This document shows positions 17,100-21,622 of a stretch of 24,600 bases of DNA, in pieces (within the stretch, counting starts at the first letter, position 1; the number at the start of each line of letters is the position of its first letter). The position numbers and the translations under genes are program-made. The notes beneath the pieces are model-generated. The model did not search any database. It saw only the letters and a program-made list of their open reading frames with translations, and had not been told where the DNA came from. Origin of the DNA: a virus; IMG/VR virus record IMGVR_UViG_3300033064_007026, positions 1-24,600 of that record; one strand, written 5' to 3'.

Positions 17100-17914
17100 C
17101 ACAGAAACTCCACTCTTTCTTCAAGGTAACCAAAGAGTCTAAGCAGATGTCTTTTGGGAAAAAAACGCCTCACAATTTTAACTATGTAGATTTTGTAGAC
17201 CCAGAAAATATTTATTTTAGCAATAATGCAACTCTACATAAGCAAATGAATGATTCTTATTTGCTAGAGATTGATCTTGATGATAGATATAAATCCACCA
17301 TACCAGAATTTAAATTTACAAATCAAAACGTTCTTACTTGGGAAGATTATTGGATCAATGCTAAAACCAATAACCTAATAGACCCACGCATTGAAAAAAT
17401 TAACTTACAAAAAAACCAACTCGTCCATGCCAATTTTAACCTTTCTAGGCAGGTTCTTACTCACGTAAATCTCGAAGGAAATCTAAATTTACGTGGAGTG
17501 TTTTTTTATAATTGCCCCAAACTCGAGGTACTTAATTTGTCTAATTGCCCTGCGCTTGACGTAATTAATTTGGGAAATAATAGATCCCTTAAGGCATTAT
17601 TGGCCAAAAATTGTGCCTTAACCCCCGCTGCGCAAGAATTTTTACTCAGAGATTTTTGCCCAGTTACCACCTCGTCTAGCAATAGGCCGTTTGAGATGTT
17701 TCGCAAATCTTATGAAACTTTAGTGGATTTGAGGGGGAGTCAAATTGACTGGGGAAATAGAAAAATTGCTTCTAAAATTAGATTATTACTTTGCAATAAT
17801 TGGCTGGTTTTGTGGGACAATCCCCCACCAACTTCTATCATCCCTCCTCAAATGTACGCGTTTTTTTCGACTAACTTATCTGATTCTCTGATTAAAGATT
17901 ATTACTACAATTAA
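17096..17914 (+). CDS. leucine-rich-repeat protein
   Basis: This 272-residue protein has a short LRR array at about residues 98-175. Successive units read LTHVNLEGNLNLRG, PKLEVLNLSNCPALDVINLG and RSLKALLAKNCALT, with the spacing of a curved beta-sheet protein-binding surface. The flanks (1-95 and 180-272) are not recognisable; they contain aromatic residues and WDNPPPTSIIPP near the end. The ATG overlaps the stop of the 1308-residue gene (ATGA), with GGAGG 10 nt upstream, so the two are probably translated together and may act together. LRR domains bind proteins. The partner could be a virion component or a host protein. The array is short, so the fold is likely but the role is unknown. Confidence 0.72.
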   Translation: MTQKLHSFFKVTKESKQMSFGKKTPHNFNYVDFVDPENIYFSNNATLHKQMNDSYLLEIDLDDRYKSTIPEFKFTNQNVLTWEDYWINAKTNNLIDPRIEKINLQKNQLVHANFNLSRQVLTHVNLEGNLNLRGVFFYNCPKLEVLNLSNCPALDVINLGNNRSLKALLAKNCALTPAAQEFLLRDFCPVTTSSSNRPFEMFRKSYETLVDLRGSQIDWGNRKIASKIRLLLCNNWLVLWDNPPPTSIIPPQMYAFFSTNLSDSLIKDYYYN

Positions 17915-17946
17915 TAATAGTCACAAATAGAACCTGGAAGCATGTG

Positions 17947-17954
17947 GTTTAAAG
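17947..17954 (+). promoter_or_regulatory. GTTTAAA box upstream of the 17988 gene
   Basis: GGTTTAAAGAAAGA begins at 17946 and matches 14 of 14 bases of the box before the chaperone-like gene at 20511. It lies 41 nt before the proposed ATC start but 89 nt before the next in-frame alternative, TTG at 18036. Only the first value falls in the range of the other boxes. Confidence 0.55.
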
Positions 17955-17987
17955 AAAGAGATAGCTTAGTATAGCGAGGAAAGGAAA

Positions 17988-18848
17988 ATCGCGGATTTAC
18001 GTAAACGATTTATCGAGGACTATGCTGGCGGCCTATTGAATGTGGCGCGGCAAGAACTCTCCACCACCGGCGAAGTACTGGCACAAGATGGACTTACGTC
18101 CGAAAACACTTTATTTGTAGAAGATGGTAGCGGAACAAAAACAGGTCTCAAACTCGGCGTAAGTTTGGCTGAGGCAGTAGACCCAACAACCGAAACTGGG
18201 TTAGTTAATGTACGCTTTGCCGATCGCACCTACGCAAAACTTCGGGACCTTAAAATTTTCTCCACGGCAATTGCATCGGCCCAAGCAGCGCTCTCAGAAG
18301 CAGCGTCAGTTTCCATCTCTAATTTAGAGACGACTCTACAACTTCTTGAAGACGACATCTCCACCGTAGAACAAAATTTTCAACAAAATTTGGTTACCAG
18401 TCAAGAACAACTTCAAAATCTAACTCTTACCCAAAGAGACTTAGAACAAAAATCTGCTGAGACTGACATAGAAATTGCCCAACTAGGCTCTAGAGTTACT
18501 AAACTTGAGTCGCCCGTTGAATCCCCAAAAGAACTTGATCTTTTTGAAGAAAATACAAACACATTTTATTACACCGGGACTATAGCAATTGCCAATAGCG
18601 TAGTTACTGGAACCAATACCGCATTTACGGAATTAAAAGTAGGAGACATATTCATAACAACAACTTCGGCAGGAGAGGATGTAGAATTTAGAATTACTAA
18701 CATTACCGACAATACGCAACTTAACGTTACCCCTACAAACAAAACCGTTACTGCAGGTTCTAGATTTAGGCAATCACGTGAACTTCAACTCATTAAAAAA
18801 GTTAATGATATTCTCAAGGTTATGAAAGGCCTAGAGTTCATTATATAA
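17988..18848 (+). CDS. coiled-coil virion protein with a C-terminal beta module; apparent ATC start
   Basis: The frame is open from 17970. The peptide from 17988 reads (M)ADLRKRFIEDYAGGLLNVA, a plausible natural N-terminus, but its first codon is ATC. No ATG or GTG exists in frame upstream of TTG at 18036, which would remove 16 residues. GAGG lies 8 nt before the ATC. Residues about 90-170 form a long coiled coil (many Gln, Glu, Leu, Thr). Residues about 194-261 hold a beta module with GTIAIANSVVTGTNTAF and NITDNTQLNVTP that is also present in the tail sheath. The length from ATC is 286 residues. Its 3' end overlaps the convergent 120-residue gene by 18 bases. Likely a structural or fibre-linked protein; I recall similar N-termini in cyanophage proteins. 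A base error (ATG read as ATC) is the main alternative to a true ATC start. Confidence 0.72.
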   Translation: MADLRKRFIEDYAGGLLNVARQELSTTGEVLAQDGLTSENTLFVEDGSGTKTGLKLGVSLAEAVDPTTETGLVNVRFADRTYAKLRDLKIFSTAIASAQAALSEAASVSISNLETTLQLLEDDISTVEQNFQQNLVTSQEQLQNLTLTQRDLEQKSAETDIEIAQLGSRVTKLESPVESPKELDLFEENTNTFYYTGTIAIANSVVTGTNTAFTELKVGDIFITTTSAGEDVEFRITNITDNTQLNVTPTNKTVTAGSRFRQSRELQLIKKVNDILKVMKGLEFII

Positions 18849-19193
18849 ATCGTTAATAATTTCGTCTATAAGCTCAATATCGATCCGAATTGAATATAGA
18901 GGGCCTACTTTTCTAAGGATAAAAAACACAATGCCCGTAGACTTTTCCTCCTCGGTAGGAAAAAGACTTTCCCGTATTTTATCATAGGCATCTTTTCCGC
19001 CTACCATCTGATACACAGTATCAAAATCAAAAACCCAAAGGCAGTCAGATCGATCCGCTGTTGCTATGTAAAGAGCAAATGGTGTTCGATGTGCCAACAC
19101 ATACTCTAAGCATTCGACTGTTTCCGAAAGATTTCTTGTGTTTCTTAAAGATTCTTTGAGGGACCGTTTTTCCTGCTCTGAGTTAATACTCAT
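18831..19193 (-). CDS. unknown 120-residue protein
   Basis: No family recognised. A charged N-terminal helix precedes LSETVECLEYVLAHRTPFAL and CLWVFDFDTVYQMVGG, then FFILRKVGPLYSIRIDIELI. The alternating strands and helices suggest a small alpha/beta domain. Its ATG overlaps the stop of the dCMP deaminase gene by four bases, so the two are probably translated together. The 3' end overlaps the convergent 17988 gene by 18 bases, leaving no room for a terminator between them. Confidence 0.62.
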   Translation of the reverse strand: MSINSEQEKRSLKESLRNTRNLSETVECLEYVLAHRTPFALYIATADRSDCLWVFDFDTVYQMVGGKDAYDKIRESLFPTEEEKSTGIVFFILRKVGPLYSIRIDIELIDEIINDLYNEL

Positions 19194-19600
19194 GGGACTT
19201 GCTGCGTAGATACACCTAGCTGGTCCAAAACATCCAATCCTTCCGTTATTCTATAGGCGTGTTTATAATATACTTTTTTAACTCCACTTTGTGCAAGAAG
19301 TTTTGAGCACTCTGGGCACGGAGAGTGAGTGCAAAACAACTCAGCGCCTTCAATGGACTCTGTAGATTTTGCCATCTTGACTAGGACATTCTGCTCAGCA
19401 TGAAGAACAAATGGGGATGTGGTTCCGTCTTCTAGTTCGCAAACATTAGTCCTAAATCCACTCGGAGTGCCATTCCATCCATGTGCTAAGATTGAGCCGT
19501 TTTTAACAATAATTGCGCCTACTTTTAATCGCTGACACTCCGACACCTGGGCAAATCTTTCTGCAATATCCATGTATGCTTCAATCAGTCGTGGCTTCAT
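19190..19600 (-). CDS. deoxycytidylate (dCMP) deaminase
   Basis: This 136-residue enzyme would convert dCMP to dUMP, the substrate of thymidylate synthase, in the cytoplasm during phage DNA synthesis. The zinc signature is intact: H67-A-E69 with catalytic Glu 69, then P94-C95-P-E-C98, giving His 67, Cys 95 and Cys 98 as ligands. KVGAIIV (about 26-32) and HGWNGTPSGF (about 40-49) match the substrate-binding region of the dCMP deaminase branch rather than cytidine or guanine deaminases. The family often reads HAExNAI; here it is HAEQNVL. It is slightly shorter than T4 dCMP deaminase. It stands among genes of unknown function, and no thymidylate synthase is in the window. Start ATG at 19600 lacks a clear ribosome site. 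TATGAT/TATAAA stretches in the 36-nt gap could serve as a promoter. Confidence 0.88.
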   Translation of the reverse strand: MKPRLIEAYMDIAERFAQVSECQRLKVGAIIVKNGSILAHGWNGTPSGFRTNVCELEDGTTSPFVLHAEQNVLVKMAKSTESIEGAELFCTHSPCPECSKLLAQSGVKKVYYKHAYRITEGLDVLDQLGVSTQQVP

Positions 19601-19636
19601 CTGAATGGGTGGGCAAAAGGACTTTTTATAATTCTA

Positions 19637-19837
19637 TCATACTTTTCGCGATCTGCTGCCACCCAAGCCCAATTTATTTACGAGGTGTTTGTTGAGTTTT
19701 TGAAGGAGGCGTTTGTCTTCTTCGCCAAGAAATACTTTTCCTGTGGGTGGTGGGGTGGGCGAGGACTCAGTGGGTGTAGTTGCCAAAATAGGTTGTGGGG
19801 GCGGAGGAATAGGTTTGCGTTTGCGCGAAGTTGTCAT
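19637..19837 (-). CDS. small proline-rich basic protein
   Basis: This 66-residue frame has a Lys/Arg start (MTTSRKRKPIPPPPQPI), a Pro/Thr/Ser middle and a C-terminal helix with EEDKRLLQKLNKHLVNKLG. GGAGG lies about 13 nt before the ATG, inside the end of the previous gene, from which it is separated by 4 nt. No family is recognised. The compact packing in a leftward cluster supports it as real, but its small size and low complexity leave doubt. Confidence 0.52.
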   Translation of the reverse strand: MTTSRKRKPIPPPPQPILATTPTESSPTPPPTGKVFLGEEDKRLLQKLNKHLVNKLGLGGSRSRKV

Positions 19838-19841
19838 TATT

Positions 19842-20030
19842 TTATCTTAGCCTCCGGCATGAGCTGCAAGACCGGTATTCAGCAGGCCGGCGTAATCCTG
19901 CTATGGGTTGTTGATGAGGCGCTTCTCTAAGACCTGTTGCCAACGAAGAAGGCTTTGAGGCCTGCTGAGCCCACTTCTTCCAGCTCTCAACTTCTTTTGA
20001 AGAAGAGATGTAGTTGGGAAAATTTTGCAT
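19842..20030 (-). CDS. small protein with W-x-x-W-A motif (copy 1)
   Basis: This 62-residue protein carries SWKKWAQQASKPSSLATGLR (about 16-35). The downstream part of the 123-residue neighbour has a matching WQQWAEEF and SSSALATELKEE, so the two probably share a short functional element. After the motif the sequence becomes Arg/Cys-rich (RSCSSCRRLR) and less protein-like; no alternative frame looks better. AAAGGG lies 9 nt before the ATG, and a GTTTAAG variant box lies 30 nt before it. Function unknown. Confidence 0.58.
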   Translation of the reverse strand: MQNFPNYISSSKEVESWKKWAQQASKPSSLATGLREAPHQQPIAGLRRPAEYRSCSSCRRLR

Positions 20031-20053
20031 AATACAACACCCTTTGTTTCTAC

Positions 20054-20060
20054 CTTAAAC
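20054..20060 (-). promoter_or_regulatory. variant GTTTAAG box upstream of the 62-residue gene
   Basis: Minus-strand TTTTGTTTAAGGTAG lies 30 nt before the ATG at 20030 and differs from the consensus at the last base of GTTTAAA. It is the weakest of the nine boxes. Confidence 0.35.
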
Positions 20061-20071
20061 AAAAAATCAAC

Positions 20072-20443
20072 CTAAGTTGAGGCCCCTTCGACTTTGTTTG
20101 TAGGCCTATAGCTTTTTCCTGGAATCTCCTGATCGAGGTATTCTTCTTTGAGTTCGGTGGCCAACGCCGAAGACGATCTAAGAGGGTCAAACTCCTCGGC
20201 CCATTGCTGCCAGCCCCACATATCCTCCGAACCTACAACATGTGGAACTTCCGGCGTCCCATTGGCCATTTGGGCTCTGGTGTTTCTTAGGGGGCCAGGG
20301 TTAACCCTGTCGGATGAGGTAAGATACTCAGATTGGGAAAGTTGTTGGCGGACTAAAGACGTTACTTGGGTATCCGTAGATCTATAGTCGGAAGTTTCTT
20401 GTAGATGCTCCCACTTTCTATAGGGATTAGAGTTAACGGCCAT
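20072..20443 (-). CDS. small protein with W-x-x-W-A motif (copy 2)
   Basis: This 123-residue protein starts at ATG 20443, chosen because AAAGGA lies 8 nt upstream and a GTTTAAA box 32 nt upstream. A longer frame begins at 20740 but would overlap the divergent chaperone-like gene almost entirely. The N-terminal half is polar (NSNPYRKWEHLQETSDYRST). Residues 76-100 hold WGWQQWAEEF and SSALATELKEE, related to the 62-residue protein. The end is YRPTNKVEGAST. Polar, Asn/Pro-rich sequences with isolated Trp suggest a small virion or scaffold-binding protein, but no family is recognised. Confidence 0.68.
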   Translation of the reverse strand: MAVNSNPYRKWEHLQETSDYRSTDTQVTSLVRQQLSQSEYLTSSDRVNPGPLRNTRAQMANGTPEVPHVVGSEDMWGWQQWAEEFDPLRSSSALATELKEEYLDQEIPGKSYRPTNKVEGAST

Positions 20444-20467
20444 ATTATTCGTCCTTTCTCTATTTAT

Positions 20468-20475
20468 ATTTAAAC
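20468..20475 (-). promoter_or_regulatory. GTTTAAA box upstream of the 123-residue gene
   Basis: Minus-strand GTTTAAATATAAATAG contains TATAAATA, which equals the T4 late promoter core. It lies 32 nt before ATG 20443 and 6 nt from the facing box of the rightward gene at 20511. Confidence 0.55.
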
Positions 20476-20481
20476 AAAAGG

Positions 20482-20489
20482 GTTTAAAG
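20482..20489 (+). promoter_or_regulatory. GTTTAAA box upstream of the chaperone-like gene
   Basis: GGTTTAAAGAAAGA lies 29 nt before the ATG at 20511. It is back to back with the box for the leftward gene. Confidence 0.55.
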
Positions 20490-20510
20490 AAAGACACTGT
20501 TATAAACACT

Positions 20511-20882
20511 ATGGCAACAAGCAAAATGACTCGAGAGTCTTCGGGAATAACGGTTACCTCGACTGAGATCGACGACGATCTTTTTAACTTTGGGGAGGCA
20601 GAGATTATTCCTGTTGAGGTTGCTCCTGGTAAGTATCTTTGCCTAAAAGAACCTACTGCTAGCGACTTAATTGAAATTAGCAAAATTTCCGATAATAAAA
20701 ATATCTCAGAGGTAGAAGCAACGCTGCAAACTATTTGCATTCTTCACGCTCCCAACCCAGGAGAACGGCGCTTATCCCTAAAAGATGCCAAAAGATTGCG
20801 CCCTAGGCAACTAAGGAAGCTCGGAGAGGCAATTAATACCCTGCTTGGTATGGATGACGCGGATGACGCGGAAGAAACCTGA
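20511..20882 (+). CDS. tail assembly chaperone-like protein (gpG-type, probable)
   Basis: This 123-residue protein has an acidic N-terminus, then VEVAPGKYLCLKEPTASDLI and a helical second half containing LSLKDAKRLRPRQLRKLGEA. A phage-type sequence of about 120 residues with a leading P-x-A-x-(D)-L segment and a final helical part including a D-x-x-x-L pattern is typical of tail assembly chaperones that coat the tape measure during tail assembly. It is followed by an out-of-frame, overlapping second frame, the classic arrangement for these genes. The next genes are an 80-residue protein and the sheath. In lambda and Mu the pair is followed by the tape measure gene, which is not the case here. 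The stop is TGA at 20880. Confidence 0.6.
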   Translation: MATSKMTRESSGITVTSTEIDDDLFNFGEAEIIPVEVAPGKYLCLKEPTASDLIEISKISDNKNISEVEATLQTICILHAPNPGERRLSLKDAKRLRPRQLRKLGEAINTLLGMDDADDAEET

Positions 20883-21315
20883 GCAACTTGAGGTAATTCG
20901 TAATCCTAATTACACAATTAGTGTGATTGATCAAGTAGGCAGAGTTTTTATCTTCTCTGACATTTGTGGTAGCAACCTAGAACTCCTGGAGAGCATTTTA
21001 AATCCTGAAGCCACAGAAAAAGAAGAACCTATCTCCGTCAGCATGGAAGGAATAGTTGCCATTCTTAACCTTCTTAATGTGCAGGAGTTTGATTTTATTT
21101 GCCTTCCTCGTAGAATTATTTTTAAAATTTTTTCAGTTATCAAGGAGCATATACTTTGCAACTACGTCTCAAAGACAAATTGGTTAAAAATTTGTTACGG
21201 GATACAAAACGGATCTTTTTGTAATGTTTTAGCGATGGAATCTGTCCCTATGAGTAAATTTATGGCTATGTACCAAATCCACAAAGAAGCCATTGCCGCA
21301 ATGGATAAAAACTAA
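20854..21315 (+). CDS. second tail assembly chaperone reading frame, possibly made by frameshift
   Basis: The frame is open from 20815 to TAA at 21313 and lies +1 (equally -2) from the frame of the previous gene. Independent starts could be ATG 20854 or 20863, within a 9-bp tandem repeat ATGACGCGG; TTG 20845 is also possible. None has a close ribosome site, the nearest GGAGAGG lying more than 20 nt upstream. From the ATG at 20854 it encodes 153 residues, with a charged start then VIDQVGRVFIFSDICG, DFICLPRRIIFKIF and KTNWLKICYGIQNGSF near the end. These features and the overlap suit a gpT-like extension of the upstream chaperone. A shift in 20815-20882 would give a fusion of about 267 residues. 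A separate protein is equally possible. Confidence 0.58.
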   Translation: MTRMTRKKPEQLEVIRNPNYTISVIDQVGRVFIFSDICGSNLELLESILNPEATEKEEPISVSMEGIVAILNLLNVQEFDFICLPRRIIFKIFSVIKEHILCNYVSKTNWLKICYGIQNGSFCNVLAMESVPMSKFMAMYQIHKEAIAAMDKN

Positions 21316-21317
21316 TA

Positions 21318-21560
21318 ATGACAGATTCTGAAAAACTCAAACTTATTCTCATATTATGTTCAATTTGCATGAAGCAAGACGTAGTAGAACTGAAGGCTTT
21401 TGTTAAAGTTAATGCTCGGTACGTTGATACAAATGATTTTAATAAGATCCTGCGCAAATCCATGAAGCTAATGGAGAATAAGCGTTGTGGAACAACCTCT
21501 TGCCCAGACTGGCTTATGAATGAGCTATTTTGCTTTTATAAACTTGATTTTGTTAACTAA
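21318..21560 (+). CDS. small protein of unknown function between chaperone pair and sheath
   Basis: This 80-residue protein starts 2 nt after the previous stop (TAATAATG), so translation is probably coupled. It reads as helices (TDSEKLKLILILCSICMKQD) with four cysteines: CSIC near the N-terminus, and Cys residues six apart in CGTTSC near residue 60. The cysteines could bind a metal, but the pattern is not a standard zinc finger. Its place next to the tail genes suggests a tail-assembly or baseplate role. Confidence 0.6.
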   Translation: MTDSEKLKLILILCSICMKQDVVELKAFVKVNARYVDTNDFNKILRKSMKLMENKRCGTTSCPDWLMNELFCFYKLDFVN

Positions 21561-21580
21561 ACAGTTTTAAATCGTCTGTT

Positions 21581-21588
21581 GTTTAAAG
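21581..21588 (+). promoter_or_regulatory. GTTTAAA box upstream of the tail sheath gene
   Basis: TTGTTTAAAGATAAAAG lies 42 nt before the ATG at 21623. It would give the sheath gene its own promoter, in keeping with the high copy number of sheath protein. Confidence 0.55.
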
Positions 21589-21622
21589 ATAAAAGTGAAA
21601 GATATAGCGTCTTCAATTCCCT

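Noticed and set aside
18036-18848. TTG 18036 as the start of the coiled-coil gene
   Set aside because: It would drop 16 plausible N-terminal residues, has no ribosome site, and lies 89 nt from the GTTTAAA box rather than about 40.
20072-20740. A 222-codon leftward frame starting at 20740
   Set aside because: Its first 99 codons overlap the rightward chaperone-like gene almost fully. ATG 20443 has AAAGGA at 8 nt and a GTTTAAA box at 32 nt, so the shorter start is preferred.
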